Shown here: one piece after another, positions 1 through 9,172 of the stretch
Numbering within the stretch: the stretch's first letter is position 1
Layout: the number at the start of each line of letters is the position of its first letter
Assembly (NCBI RefSeq): GCF_001636315.1
Contig: NZ_KV440949.1
Location: 2,285,203-2,349,202, forward strand
DNA length: 64,000 bases
From: Neobacillus mesonae
Lineage (GTDB): Bacteria > Bacillota > Bacilli > Bacillales > Cytobacillaceae
Reading direction: 5' to 3'
Made by a program: the position numbers and the translations under genes
The notes under the pieces: generated by a model
Told to the model about the DNA's origin: nothing
Seen by the model: only the letters and a program-made list of their open reading frames with translations
The model's database searches: none

Positions 1-1566
1 ATCAACCACCAAAAATTCGCCAAAGTGAGTCGTTTCCACACTTATAGTATTCTTACTTGCATCTAATACAGCATCAAGGCCTTCATACATTTCCTTCTCT
101 TCATTGTACCAAATAACACCTAGATCATTTTCCGCTGTGTCTCCTAGCTTCGCTTCATCATACGTAAACGTAATGCTTGCTTTATCAAATTCTGATTTTG
201 TTGTGATGCTTACAGGAGAACCAATAATACCGTGTAAATTAGTTGTTTTCACGTTGTTTGTGCTGGTAATTCTCGTGGTATTATTAATATTACCCTTTGC
301 ACTAAACTCAACTTCCACACTCTTAATTTCTGCTTGATCAGGCTGGGTCAATGATTTACGGATCGATTGTTTACGGAGTTTTTGTGAATCCTCGATTCCG
401 TCACCATCGCTGTCTGCAGCATTCGGATTTGTCTTTAAAGCATATTCATCTCCATCACTTAACCCATCGCCATCTGTATCAGCCTTATTAGGTAATGTTT
501 TAAACTGATGTACTTCAAATCCGTCGGTTAATCCATCTTGGTCTGAATCTTTCTTCATTAAATTTGTTTTATACGTTTGCTCGTCTTTATTACTTAGGCC
601 GTCTTCATCGCTATCTTCATCTGCATCACTTATGCCATTACCATCTGTATCATATTTTGTCGGGGAAATAACCGATTTAACCTCATATTCAATATTGTCC
701 TTTAATCCATCACCATCTGTATCCTTTTTAAAGGGATTCATCCCCTCAAAGAATTCCTTTCCATCCGGTATCGTGTCACCATCCGAGTCAGCGGTAGATT
801 CAAAGAATTCCTTGTTAAATGTGTAGCCTGCTTTTTCAAGTCCGAATGACACTTGTTTATAGGCATTTTGATAGGATTTTGAGGCAGGGATAGCTAGATC
901 CTTTTCTAGGAACTCATTCCCTTTTTCAGTCATTTTCACAGCATTATTCAAATGAGCTTTTATTCTATTTCCTTTGTCATCTGATTGATCGGCGATATCC
1001 TTTAAGATGCCGATCGCATTTTTATTGACAATTTTATCCGATAAGTAAACATTAAAGAGGATATCTGCAAGTAATACTTCAGTTGGTGCATCAAAATCGT
1101 TTTTGTTTATATACCCCCATAGATATATGGTCAACTTATGTTTGATATCCAAGAGCCGATCACTTTTTAGAATTACCCCTTTTAGATACTCCTCTTGAAC
1201 CGCTTGTTCGTATTGGTTAATCAATTGTTCAAAACTATCAAGGTCATTTAACCCTTTTTGCTTAACGGTTTTATCGAATTCCCCTTCTAGTGCTTTTGAA
1301 TCAAATTTAGCATTCGTCTCTTTTATGACTTTTGCAAAACGCTTTAATTCATTTATCGCAACCTTATCATACATTTTTCCATATCTAGTATCTTCATAGA
1401 ATTCATATTCACTTAACCACTGTTTTACATTTTCCTCACTAGAATTCTTATTTTTTCCTTGATTACCATTGTTATTTCCCTTGGCAGCTGCAGCTTGCCC
1501 AGATGCGCCGAAAACCATTGTAAAGATCAATAAAAAGCTCAACATACTTTTTACTTTATTTTTCAT
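1..1566 (-). CDS. Secreted thrombospondin type-3 repeat (calcium-binding) protein, 3' end outside window
   Basis: The start is ATG at 1566 with GAGGAG just upstream; the frame stays open to the window edge, so the C-terminus is missing. The N-terminus is a signal peptide (MKNKVKSMLSFLLIFTM... ending AAAA). A helical region of about 250 residues follows, then about six acidic DxDxDG-type repeats (DSDGDTIPDG, DTDGDGLKD, DTDGNGISD, DSDQDGLTD, DTDGDGLSD, DSDGDGIED), the pattern of thrombospondin type-3 calcium-binding repeats. After these comes a beta-rich stretch. In relatives of this layout a VWA domain often follows, but that part is not visible. Likely role: secreted or surface protein whose repeat block is stabilised by calcium. 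The exact function cannot be told. Confidence 0.85.
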   Translation of the reverse strand, partial: MKNKVKSMLSFLLIFTMVFGASGQAAAAKGNNNGNQGKNKNSSEENVKQWLSEYEFYEDTRYGKMYDKVAINELKRFAKVIKETNAKFDSKALEGEFDKTVKQKGLNDLDSFEQLINQYEQAVQEEYLKGVILKSDRLLDIKHKLTIYLWGYINKNDFDAPTEVLLADILFNVYLSDKIVNKNAIGILKDIADQSDDKGNRIKAHLNNAVKMTEKGNEFLEKDLAIPASKSYQNAYKQVSFGLEKAGYTFNKEFFESTADSDGDTIPDGKEFFEGMNPFKKDTDGDGLKDNIEYEVKSVISPTKYDTDGNGISDADEDSDEDGLSNKDEQTYKTNLMKKDSDQDGLTDGFEVHQFKTLPNKADTDGDGLSDGDEYALKTNPNAADSDGDGIEDSQKLRKQSIRKSLTQPDQAEIKSVEVEFSAKGNINNTTRITSTNNVKTTNLHGIIGSPVSITTKSEFDKASITFTYDEAKLGDTAENDLGVIWYNEEKEMYEGLDAVLDASKNTISVETTHFGEFLVVD

Positions 1567-1768
1567 TATGGAATTCTCCTCTAAAAATATTCTTTTAACC
1601 TATAAAAATATAACTAATAGAGAAAAGTGGCATGCCTACACTCTGGCAGATTTTCATAACGCATTTTATGTGGTTTCATGGTAGAAGCATTTGCTATCGT
1701 GGTTCCCCCAGAGAAATATTGTCAAACCCCTTGAGATCACGTCATGAAATCAACTCCCTCTATACATA

Positions 1769-2029
1769 TTAATATTTCAACGGTTTTACCCATTGATGAT
1801 GGTAACGACGGACGAGTGCGGCGAATTCATACGGAATCTTACGTCCCTCTGCTACGTCGCTGGAGTTAGCAACGACTTCAATGGGACGCACTGTTTGCGG
1901 TCTTTGAGGAGATTTGAGCCTTGGTGATAAAAGAGATAAAACTTCATCGGGTTGTTTCTGGAGAAGATTATTCGGAAATGAGATACATTCAAGTTCAGCC
2001 ATAGTCATTTTTCTGGGTGTTGGAAACAA
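1769..2029 (-). CDS. Possible small protein or gene remnant, unrecognised
   Basis: An 86-codon frame beginning TTG, with internal ATG codons at codons 8 and 10 (MTMAELEC). It has no convincing Shine-Dalgarno sequence and no recognised domain. The C-terminal part (RKIPYEFAALVRRYHHQW) looks protein-like, with aromatic and basic residues, so it could be the tail of a decayed gene. There are no partner genes on either side. Existence as a functional gene is doubtful. Confidence 0.25.
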   Translation of the reverse strand: MFPTPRKMTMAELECISFPNNLLQKQPDEVLSLLSPRLKSPQRPQTVRPIEVVANSSDVAEGRKIPYEFAALVRRYHHQWVKPLKY

Positions 2030-2190
2030 TTTCCATCACTAATCATGAACCAATTTTTAGTTTAAATTATTTATTCAGTAATTTTAAGGGGATAATTCCC
2101 TATATTTGGATACTTTTATATAGTCCTTCCGTTCCGTGGTCTCTGATGATGAAGGCTGCTTAAGGCAAGAATATCGGAAGCTTGTGTGCA

Positions 2191-2248
2191 AAAAAAGAAG
2201 ACACCTCTTTGGAGAAAAAATAAGGTGTCTTCTTTTCTAATATTTTTT
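2191..2248. terminator. Bidirectional rho-independent terminator
   Basis: A 12-bp perfect stem (AAGAAGACACCT / AGGTGTCTTCTT) is flanked by an A-run on the left and a T-rich run on the right. On the minus strand it ends the SDR gene that stops at 2331. Confidence 0.85.
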
Positions 2249-2330
2249 TAACGACTAGTGTTACCAGCATCAACGTGTATAGTTGTATAGGTGTATCAAT
2301 TGCTTTTGGTGCTAGCTTTCACAACACTTC

Positions 2331-3116
2331 TTAATATTTATAGGATTGTCCGCCATCGATTGGAATAACGGTCGCGTTGATGAAGTCAGCTTGATCGGAT
2401 AACAGGAATGCTACTAAATATCCTACTTCTTCTGGTTTACCGAAACGTTTCATTGGGTTTGGCTCAACAAATTGTTTTCCTACTTCTTCCCAGTTGTCTG
2501 GATCCATTTGCTTTAATGAACCTTCAACCATTGGTGTCATGATTGCACCTGGTGCAATGGCTTTAATACTGATTCCGTATTGACCGTATTCAATTCCAGA
2601 GTTTCTTGTTAATCCGACCACGCCGTGTTTACTAGCTGCATAACCAGATTGGTTTCCTACCCCACGAATACCACCAACAGAAGCAGTATTAACAATAGAG
2701 CCAAAACCTTGTTCTCTCATGACTTTCAATACGTGTTTCAAACCATAAAACACACCATTTAAGTTAACACTCACTACTTTTTGGAATTCATCAATACCGA
2801 AATCCTCTGTTAGATTTTGTTTTCCTTCAATCCCTGCGTTGTTGAAGAAACCATCGATTTTCCCAAATTTCTCAACTGTTCCATTTACATAGTTTTCAAC
2901 AGCCTTTTCATCTGCTACATTCGCAGTGATCAGCAACACTTCTGCGTTTGGTGCAGCCTCTAACACTTTTCTTTTTGTTTCTTCTAATGAAGCAGCATTT
3001 AAATCAACAAGTGAAAGCTTTGCTCCTTCTTTTGCTACTTGTAAGGCAGACGCTTGACCTAAACCAGATCCTGCACCTGTAATTAATACCACTTTCCCAT
3101 TAAAACGATTGCTCAT
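2331..3116 (-). CDS. Short-chain dehydrogenase/reductase (SDR)
   Basis: A 261-residue classical SDR oxidoreductase, cytoplasmic and NAD(P)-dependent. It has the cofactor-binding TGAGSGLG at residues 14-21, NNAG near residue 91, the catalytic Ser in the INTAS-like strand (IVNTASVGG) and YAASK (Tyr and Lys of the active site). The C-terminus DGGQSYKY is typical of the glucose dehydrogenase/FabG-like group. The start ATG at 3116 follows GGAGGAAATATAC. A second SDR lies 211 bp upstream on the same strand, and both point away from a TetR regulator that probably controls them. An Asp after the second strand (VDLN) suggests a preference for NAD. The substrate is unknown. Confidence 0.9.
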   Translation of the reverse strand: MSNRFNGKVVLITGAGSGLGQASALQVAKEGAKLSLVDLNAASLEETKRKVLEAAPNAEVLLITANVADEKAVENYVNGTVEKFGKIDGFFNNAGIEGKQNLTEDFGIDEFQKVVSVNLNGVFYGLKHVLKVMREQGFGSIVNTASVGGIRGVGNQSGYAASKHGVVGLTRNSGIEYGQYGISIKAIAPGAIMTPMVEGSLKQMDPDNWEEVGKQFVEPNPMKRFGKPEEVGYLVAFLLSDQADFINATVIPIDGGQSYKY

Positions 3117-3327
3117 TGTATATTTCCTCCTTTATTATTGAAACAATAAATAACTTGCTATCTTAGATATCCCTATTTTACCTCAGTTTAAAGTATCTCG
3201 AATTAAGGATTTATGATAGTATAAATCATCTCTTCCAAGTCAGTCTTAGATAATACAGGTTTTTCTCACAAAGCTAGGAATTACAAAGAACCATTCACTT
3301 TTTCAAACTTGAAGCAAAAGATTCGTC

Positions 3328-4065
3328 TTATTGCGCCGTATACCCACCATCAACCGTTAAACTATTACCAGTCATGAATGAAGAATCGTCAGAAGCCATG
3401 AATAAGACTGCTTTTGCCATTTCTTCTGCTTTACCAAGACGTTTTAACGGTGTGACTGCTGCTAAAGCTTGCTTGCTTTCTTCCGGAATAATTGGTGTAT
3501 CAATAAAACCTGGGCATAATGCGTTAATACGAATATTTTGTTCTGCATATTCGAGAGCAAGTGAACGAGTTAAGTTAATCACGCCGCCTTTTGCTGCGTT
3601 ATAGGCTGCTGAACCTGGTGACCCAACCCAACCGTACATAGATGCCGTATTAACAATCGTACCGCCTCCTGTTTTTAACATTTCACGGATGGCTTCACGT
3701 GCTACTAAGAAAACACCGTCTAAGTCAACATTTACGGTTTTACGCCATTCAGAGTACTCTAAATCGTGTGAAGGTTGAACACGACCGATACCAGCATTGT
3801 TGAAAACAACATCCACTTTGCCGAACGCTTCAACGGTTTGTTTAAAGATATTTGCGACTTCTTCTTCACTCGTAATATTTGCTTTTATAAAAAGAGCTTC
3901 TGCATTAAGCGTTTTCAACTCTGCCTCAAAAGCTTTCCCTTTTTCCTCATTTAAATCAACGAGAACCACTTTGGCTCCTTCAGAAACGAATAAACGTGCT
4001 GTTGCTGCCCCAATGCCAGATGCTCCACCGGTAATCACAGCTACTTTGTCTTGTAATTTACCCAT
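3328..4065 (-). CDS. Short-chain dehydrogenase/reductase (SDR)
   Basis: A 245-residue classical SDR with TGGASGIG at residues 13-20, NNAG near residue 90, the catalytic Ser in NTASMYG and YNAAK. The C-terminus is NSLTVDGGYTAQ. It is similar in layout to 3-oxoacyl-ACP reductase or glucose 1-dehydrogenase relatives, but not enough is visible to name a substrate. The start ATG at 4065 follows AGGAATATCTAG. It is the first gene of a likely two-gene unit (this SDR, then the one ending at 2331), divergent from the tetR gene with a 181-bp shared promoter region that holds a palindromic operator. A joint role in detoxifying or interconverting an alcohol/ketone that the regulator senses is an inference. 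Confidence 0.9.
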   Translation of the reverse strand: MGKLQDKVAVITGGASGIGAATARLFVSEGAKVVLVDLNEEKGKAFEAELKTLNAEALFIKANITSEEEVANIFKQTVEAFGKVDVVFNNAGIGRVQPSHDLEYSEWRKTVNVDLDGVFLVAREAIREMLKTGGGTIVNTASMYGWVGSPGSAAYNAAKGGVINLTRSLALEYAEQNIRINALCPGFIDTPIIPEESKQALAAVTPLKRLGKAEEMAKAVLFMASDDSSFMTGNSLTVDGGYTAQ

Positions 4066-4125
4066 TCTAGATATTCCTCCTTACCACATTTTAGATAAAG
4101 ATAATAGTCAGATTTAAAATCTGTG

Positions 4126-4164
4126 CTATTTTGTTCACAATTCAATTGTACTATTTTGTTCACA
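4126..4164. promoter_or_regulatory. 14-bp direct repeat in SDR/tetR intergenic region
   Basis: CTATTTTGTTCACA occurs at 4126-4139 and again at 4151-4164, 25 bp start to start. The position on the SDR side of the divergent promoter region suggests a binding site or duplicated promoter element. Confidence 0.45.
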
Positions 4165-4188
4165 TTTAACAATCATTAAGATATCATT

Positions 4189-4211
4189 AAGTGTCTACTA
4201 CTTAGACACTT
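4189..4211. promoter_or_regulatory. Perfect inverted-repeat operator, likely TetR-family site
   Basis: AAGTGTCTA, five bases, then TAGACACTT: perfect 9-bp arms 36 bp before the tetR start codon. TetR-family repressors normally bind palindromes of this size in the divergent promoter region, so autoregulation and control of the SDR pair is the obvious reading. Confidence 0.7.
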
Positions 4212-4246
4212 ATGATAAATCTGTCTATTTTAAGGGAGGTTTTTTC

Positions 4247-4861
4247 ATGAATAAAGAACAAAATACGAGATCTACACGACAAAATCGTACAAAAGAACAT
4301 TTAAAGCAAGCATTGATTGAGCTAATAAAAGAGAAGGGTTACCATTCCGTTACAGTAAAAGACATTGTCGATTATGCCGCTTATAATCGCAGTACCTTTT
4401 ATATCCATTACCTTGATAAAGTTGAATTAGCTGAAGATCTACTTGTTTCCATGCTTCAAGGGTTAGAGGCTTCAGTAGGCAAACCATATGTACCAGGTCA
4501 TATAGTTTATACAGCCACGCTAAATGCACCATCTTTTAATATCGTTTCTTATATCTATAAAAACCGGAATTTTTTTGAACTGATTAACTACGACGACACG
4601 TTACCAGGATTACACACACGGTTTCCTGAAACCATCTTAAAAATCTATAAGGAACAATTTATTTTCGAAACAATCAACAATATCCCAGTCAATATGGATT
4701 ATTTTAAACGTTATACAGCCTATGGCTTTTACGGACTCCTGCAGAATTGGATCCAAAATGGCTTCAAAGAAACCCAAGAGAAGTTTATACAAGAGGTCAT
4801 TGATCTAGCGAAAACACATATTTACTCACTTAAGTATATTGGAACTGACTTCTCCCAATAG
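4247..4861 (+). CDS. TetR/AcrR family transcriptional regulator
   Basis: A 204-residue regulator. The N-terminal DNA-binding domain (residues about 9-60) has the TetR helix-turn-helix: an LxxALIELIxEKGYHSVTVKDIV helix followed by NRSTFYIHY, the recognition helix signature. The C-terminal ligand-binding part resembles the TetR_C_8-type domain common in Firmicutes regulators. The start ATG follows GGGAGG with 7 bases between. It is transcribed away from the two SDR genes and has a perfect palindrome (4189-4211) in its promoter. It probably represses itself and the SDRs until an unknown small molecule is bound. Confidence 0.9.
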   Translation: MNKEQNTRSTRQNRTKEHLKQALIELIKEKGYHSVTVKDIVDYAAYNRSTFYIHYLDKVELAEDLLVSMLQGLEASVGKPYVPGHIVYTATLNAPSFNIVSYIYKNRNFFELINYDDTLPGLHTRFPETILKIYKEQFIFETINNIPVNMDYFKRYTAYGFYGLLQNWIQNGFKETQEKFIQEVIDLAKTHIYSLKYIGTDFSQ

Positions 4862-4892
4862 ATTTGCCGCTTCAGCACGAAGAATTTTAAAC

Positions 4893-4950
4893 AAAAAAAT
4901 ACAGCTTATAACCCCATTTCTGAAAAATGAGGTGATACGCTGTTTATTAT
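4893..4950. terminator. Terminator shared by convergent tetR and DUF4395 genes
   Basis: An imperfect stem (ACAGC..TTAT..CCCATTT / AAATGAGG..GCTGT) lies between an A-run and a T-rich tail, placed between two convergent stop codons. Confidence 0.7.
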
Positions 4951-5384
4951 TTATCTAGAGATCTTCTATATTGATATTGTTGCCATTGATACCTTATAAA
5001 GCAGCCGACGCAAAATCCTAAGATGGCAATAAATGCTGCTGCCGCAACCATAATAGTGAAAACATACCCTACTATGGTCCAATTCATTAGAAAGCTTATG
5101 AATCCTCCTGCGAGACAAATGACGGCAATCGTTTGATTGAATTGCTGCTGTTCCCAATCCTCAGCAATATATTGTGATGGGTGCTTCCTTAAAAATAGCT
5201 TCGCTAAACGCATGATAGGATTAAATCCGAAAAATAAGCCCATTAAACCCGCCAATAGGGGGATTAAAAGGATCCATTCCTGCTTAGTAATCCAGGTTAA
5301 CAATACAGACAAAACAATAAACCACTGATTTGTTCGAACAAGGGGACGAGGAACAGAACGTAATTGATTTTCCACCAAATCCAA
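4947..5384 (-). CDS. DUF4395 family membrane protein
   Basis: A 145-residue protein with four predicted membrane helices (about residues 20-36, 40-56, 84-102 and 105-130). The cysteine pair near the end, CVGCFIRYQ, follows the last helix and is the hallmark of DUF4395 proteins. Members of this family are often near redox or thiosulfate-handling proteins, but the biochemical role is not established. Here it stands alone, convergent with tetR. The 5' side faces repeat array A. The start ATG at 5384 is preceded by AAGGTTGG on its own strand, a moderate ribosome site. Confidence 0.8.
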   Translation of the reverse strand: MDLVENQLRSVPRPLVRTNQWFIVLSVLLTWITKQEWILLIPLLAGLMGLFFGFNPIMRLAKLFLRKHPSQYIAEDWEQQQFNQTIAVICLAGGFISFLMNWTIVGYVFTIMVAAAAFIAILGFCVGCFIRYQWQQYQYRRSLDK

Positions 5385-5490
5385 CCTTTCTTATTTGTTT
5401 TATGAGATTTATTCTTATTTTACTCGGTTTTTTTTATAATGTGAAGAAAACAAGTTTGGGTATTATTATCCAATTGCTGTTACTTTTTAC

Positions 5491-6070
5491 TATGAAGGAC
5501 ATTTCTCTTCGGCTTTTCATCCAAAATGGTCTTCATCAACCTTATGAAGACCAGTTCTCTTCGGCTTTTCATCCAAAATGGTCTTCATCAACCTTATGAA
5601 GACCAGTTCTCTTCGGCTTTTCTTTCAAAATGGTCTTCATCAACCTTATGAAGACCAGTTCCCTTCGGCTTTTCATCCAAAATGGTCTTCATCACACTTA
5701 TGAAGACCATTTCTCTTCGGCTTTTCGTTCAAAATGGTCTTCATCACACTTATGAAGACCATTTCTCTTCGGCTTTTCATCCAAAATGGTCTTCATCACA
5801 CTTATGAAGACCATTTCTCTTCGGCTTTTCATCCAAAATGGTCTTCATCACCTTTATGAAGACCATTTCCCTTCGGCTTTTCGTTCAAAATGGTCTTCAT
5901 CACACTTATGAAGACCATTTCTCTTTGGCTTTTCATCCAAAATGGTCTTCAACAACCTTATGAAGACCATTTCTCTTTGGCTTTTCATCCAAAATGGTCT
6001 TCATCACCCTTATGAAGGACATTTCTCTTTGGCTTTCCATCCAAAATAGTCTTCATCACCTTTAACACCA
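5491..6070. repeat. Array A: eleven 52-bp tandem units with hairpin
   Basis: Units begin at 5503, 5555, 5607, 5659, 5711, 5763, 5815, 5867, 5919, 5971 and 6023, always exactly 52 bp apart. Each holds a dyad with 11-bp arms, ATGGTCTTCAT - 7 bases - ATGAAGACCAT (some units have CCAG at the right end), then a spacer TTCTCTTCGGCTTTTCATCC. Base changes occur (CTTCGG/CTTTGG, loop ACACT/AACCT) but no length change. It lies between divergent genes and is not coding: a 52-bp period shifts frame each unit. Confidence 0.97.
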
Positions 6071-6255
6071 TTCCTCACGACATAAAAATAGTATTCTTAT
6101 TTTCTTTACCGAACCGTTTTTTAAATGTTTCAATCCTGGAATCATCTATACTTCTGCATTTGTCGAAAACAAATTGTTGTTCGCCAACACGATTCAACCA
6201 ATTTCCCGCCAAGTTTTTGCTAGATTAAAGCTAGCTCTATTCAGGAGGGATTACT

Positions 6256-6426
6256 ATGTATTTTGAATACTTACTAGACGCGCTGCTTGGCCCGAGGGAA
6301 ATCCTGCACTCGATGGAATGCTCGGTTTGCGGCCTCGAAGAAACCTATTACCGCGATCCCGTATCTAGAAGACAGCTCGGACGCGCCTGCTATGGCTGCA
6401 ATTTTGTTCAGAAGTTTGATTTTTAA
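6256..6426 (+). CDS. Small CxxC...CxxC zinc-ribbon-like protein
   Basis: A 56-residue protein beginning MYFEYLLDALLG, with AGGAGG seven bases before the ATG. It has two cysteine pairs, CSVCG (residues 22-26) and CYGC (45-48), spaced 19 residues apart, as in a minimal zinc ribbon. The region between is basic (SRRQLGR). A hairpin terminator at 6459-6495 ends the unit. It is monocistronic, downstream of repeat array A. Function unknown; small zinc ribbons of this size may bind nucleic acid or a protein partner. It is easily missed because it is under 60 residues. Confidence 0.75.
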   Translation: MYFEYLLDALLGPREILHSMECSVCGLEETYYRDPVSRRQLGRACYGCNFVQKFDF

Positions 6427-6458
6427 AACGTAATTTAGTTGAATATTTGATCCAAGAT

Positions 6459-6495
6459 GAAAGCGAATCCAAGTCATTGGGTTCGCCTTTCTTGT
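6459..6495 (+). terminator. Rho-independent terminator
   Basis: Stem GCGAATCC / GGGTTCGC with an 8-base loop, followed by CTTTCTT; ends the small CxxC protein gene. Confidence 0.65.
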
Positions 6496-6540
6496 GTTGG
6501 GGACGGAGCTGCTGTTTTATTGGCGGATCATTTTTTGGTA

Positions 6541-6590
6541 TTAAAAAAACTTCAAGCTAGCAGCTATAATTTTCTGCTAGCCTGAAGCCT
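6541..6590 (-). terminator. Rho-independent terminator of VWA lipoprotein gene
   Basis: Stem CTTCAGGCTAGCAG / CTGCTAGCTTGAAG read on the minus strand, followed by seven T. Confidence 0.85.
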
Positions 6591-6606
6591 GTGGAAGGTT
6601 CGGATC

Positions 6607-7977
6607 TTAATTCTTATATTTTTCCTTCATTTCTTCTTCTTTTTCCTTAATGGATTTTTTCAAATTTTCCCCTTCCGTTTTTAGTGTATCTCTCAATTCT
6701 TCATAATGGTCTTCCGCATAATCCTTTAAAATGTTGTATCGCTGGTCTATCAGGCTATCGACTTCTTGACGAACCTCACTGTCGTATTGCTCTTTTTGCT
6801 GCAGGTAATAGGCTGCTTCTTGGAGTCTGGTTTTTTCATCATAAATGAGATTAGTAAAATCAGCTTTTACATCATATAACTCATTTGATTTCTTGTTTTG
6901 TTCATCCCATACTTTATTCCAATTCTTATTGCCCCAATCCCACCATTCATTCCAAAGGCGTCTTCTTTCATCTTCCCATAATTGCTTAAAGTCCTGCGCT
7001 GTTTTCACGGTTTTAAATTTTCCGCCGCCTGCCTCTGCAACCTGGATTAATTGCTTTTGGCCATTGCTGTCTACATCGAAGCCGATAATATTCACAACCG
7101 CTTCAATATTTGAATCATGAAGCTCCTTTGCTGCTTTGACCGGATCGCCGTTACAGGTTTCGACCCCATCACTCACCACATAAATAATATTTTGCCCCGG
7201 CTTATTTGCTTTTTCAAAATCAGCCTTTGTTTCCGTAATGGCCTTTGCAATTGGTGTCCAGCCAGTAGGCTTAAACTTTCCTAATGCAGATTTAAAATCT
7301 GATTCATTGTAAGGCTTTAAATCATACACCACTTCTGTACTGCCGCAAGAAAGCTTTTTATCGCTGTCGCTATTACTTCCTTTATGTCCATAAACCCTTA
7401 ACGACACATTGGACCCTTCCGGCATAGAAGCCATAAACTGATCAATGGCCTCTTTCGCTAGTTCCATCTTTGTTTTGCCGCCAATTTTTTGCGCCATACT
7501 TCCACTGGCATCTAACAAAATGGCAATATTGGCACTTAGTCCTAAATCCCCGTTATCATCCAGATTCATACCCCCGGGCATTTGACTGATGACCGTTTCG
7601 ATACTTGGGTTAAACGCTTCATAATAGTCGTAGAAAGAACGATAATTCTCTCCTTCTCGTATTAACTTTAGCAAGGCATCGTAGATTTGAAAGCTGTCTT
7701 TGTCCTGAAACGAACTTTTATCTAATGACCTGTGAACAATCGCTTTATTATAGGCATTGCCTGAATATGTACCGGCCTTCTCCTTCAAAATCTCTTCTAC
7801 GCTTGTGGCAATTTGTATTTCATCTTCTTGTTCCTCAACCGCCGCTGCTGTTTCCTCTTTTGGCTTCTCACTTTTACCCTTGTCGCCTGCTGTCTTTTCT
7901 TTGCTGCCGCAAGCAGTTAAGGCCAATAGCAGCATGAAAGCTAAAAACGTGAATAGAAATAATTTTTTCTTCTCCAT
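6607..7977 (-). CDS. VWA-domain lipoprotein
   Basis: A 456-residue lipoprotein. The signal peptide ends in the lipobox LTAC (Cys at residue 23), so it is lipid-anchored on the outer face of the membrane. A low-complexity acidic/lysine linker follows. The VWA domain spans about residues 150-330 with the metal-ion site motif DASGSM, then conserved Thr and Asp residues (GWTPIAKAI, VVSDGVETC). The rest is a long charged, tryptophan-rich and then coiled-coil tail to the C-terminus. B. subtilis YwmC/YwmD are shorter VWA proteins of similar type. The start ATG at 7977 lies 7 bases after GGGGAAAACA. Role: probably metal-dependent protein-protein adhesion at the envelope. Confidence 0.85.
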   Translation of the reverse strand: MEKKKLFLFTFLAFMLLLALTACGSKEKTAGDKGKSEKPKEETAAAVEEQEDEIQIATSVEEILKEKAGTYSGNAYNKAIVHRSLDKSSFQDKDSFQIYDALLKLIREGENYRSFYDYYEAFNPSIETVISQMPGGMNLDDNGDLGLSANIAILLDASGSMAQKIGGKTKMELAKEAIDQFMASMPEGSNVSLRVYGHKGSNSDSDKKLSCGSTEVVYDLKPYNESDFKSALGKFKPTGWTPIAKAITETKADFEKANKPGQNIIYVVSDGVETCNGDPVKAAKELHDSNIEAVVNIIGFDVDSNGQKQLIQVAEAGGGKFKTVKTAQDFKQLWEDERRRLWNEWWDWGNKNWNKVWDEQNKKSNELYDVKADFTNLIYDEKTRLQEAAYYLQQKEQYDSEVRQEVDSLIDQRYNILKDYAEDHYEELRDTLKTEGENLKKSIKEKEEEMKEKYKN

Positions 7978-8203
7978 TGTTTTCCCCTACACCCCTATAG
8001 TTAAATTGTTCTGCCCATTTGGGACTACAGTTTTACACATAAGTAATATTATGCAAATTTTTCCACATAATTGGAATAGGACTAAAGAGCCAATACTGTG
8101 ACATTGTTTTTGGGTTGTGTCGAAACTCTAATTTTTAGGTAAAAAAATAATTTATGGTGATGGTTTTGGATAATTGAACTTGTTCATTTTCCGAGGGTGG
8201 AGT

Positions 8204-8310
8204 TTTGGCTGCTTTCCAGGGGATTTTGGCTACTTTTTTATATGTTTTGGCTATTTTTCTTGGGGTTTTGTCTATTTTTTCACCGGCTTTGGCTGTTTAG
8301 ACATTTTCTG
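8204..8310. repeat. 21-bp array, TTTTGGCTATTT type (5 units)
   Basis: TTTGGCT or close variants start at 8204, 8225, 8246, 8267 and 8288, exactly 21 bp apart; the inner 10 bases vary. It fills the gap between the VWA lipoprotein promoter and the terminator of the next minus-strand gene. Confidence 0.9.
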
Positions 8311-8391
8311 TAAAATTAACACTTTTATTATTGGTCAATAGCTCTAATTTTTAGATAAGGCTATGTTAAATTCTAATGTTGATTTGTGGCC

Positions 8392-8422
8392 ATAAGAAAA
8401 CCGCCTTTGTGAAAAGGCGGTT
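8392..8422 (-). terminator. Rho-independent terminator
   Basis: Ten-bp stem AACCGCCTTT / AAAGGCGGTT with a 4-base loop, followed on the minus strand by TTCTTA; ends the RibD-like gene. Confidence 0.8.
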
Positions 8423-8469
8423 AATTGAGCTATCGTCTCCCGTTAGCGTAATCACTTTAAGTGACAAGG

Positions 8470-9045
8470 TCATCTTACCTTCTGGTAAACGAGACCTATG
8501 GCTCCAGAATCAAAGGTCTTGTTTTCGATTAGCTTAAGATTGATCTTTTCCTTGAGACCTTTGAATAACGGCAATCCCTTACCAATCAGGACGGGAGAAA
8601 CCGTAATTTTATACTCATCAATTAAATCAAGCTGCATAAGGTGGTGTGCTAACCTAGGACTGCCGAGGATGACCATATCCTTGCCTGGCTGCTGTTTGAG
8701 GTTATTGATCTCTTCCTCGACATCTTCTTTCACGAGTCTGGAATTATTCCATTCGACTTTCTCCAGAGTCGTGGAAAAAACGACTTTGGCTGTCTTCTCG
8801 ATCCACTCGGCATGATTCCGTTCATGCTGCGAAGCTGATGGGTTCGAAGGCACAGATGGCCAGTAACTGTGCATCATCTGATAAGTCCCACGTCCCCAAA
8901 TGACAGTGTCGGCAGTACTCAGAATTTCTTTCGCGTGTTTCTCCAAATCAGCATCGTAGGAAACCCAGCCAATGTCCATTTCACCATTCGGCCCTTCTAC
9001 AAAACCGTCAAGCGATGCGTGCAGAAATAGAACGAGTTTTCTCAT
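8470..9045 (-). CDS. Dihydrofolate reductase family / RibD C-terminal domain protein
   Basis: A 191-residue protein from the ATG at 9045, which has AAGGAG about 8 bases upstream; a start seven codons earlier is possible but lacks this site. The sequence MRKLVLFLHASLDGFVEGP is the typical opening of RibD_C/DHFR-like reductases. WGRGTYQMM and VILGSPRLAHHLM (NADPH-binding loop) and the end TFDSGAIGLVYQKV support the family. These proteins reduce small heterocycles with NADPH; the members of this branch (YyaP/YwjB-like) have no proven substrate. It is monocistronic. The resemblance to bona fide DHFR is only in fold, so trimethoprim or folate roles should not be assumed. Confidence 0.85.
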   Translation of the reverse strand: MRKLVLFLHASLDGFVEGPNGEMDIGWVSYDADLEKHAKEILSTADTVIWGRGTYQMMHSYWPSVPSNPSASQHERNHAEWIEKTAKVVFSTTLEKVEWNNSRLVKEDVEEEINNLKQQPGKDMVILGSPRLAHHLMQLDLIDEYKITVSPVLIGKGLPLFKGLKEKINLKLIENKTFDSGAIGLVYQKVR

Positions 9046-9172
9046 TTTCAGTTCTCCTTTGTTCATGAAGGATATCTACATTATACATTAACTACATTTT
9101 AGCATAATTCAACTTGGGTTGTTTCTTATGGATTGCTAATCCCAAACCTGCCCGTGAGCTGATGCAGAATAA

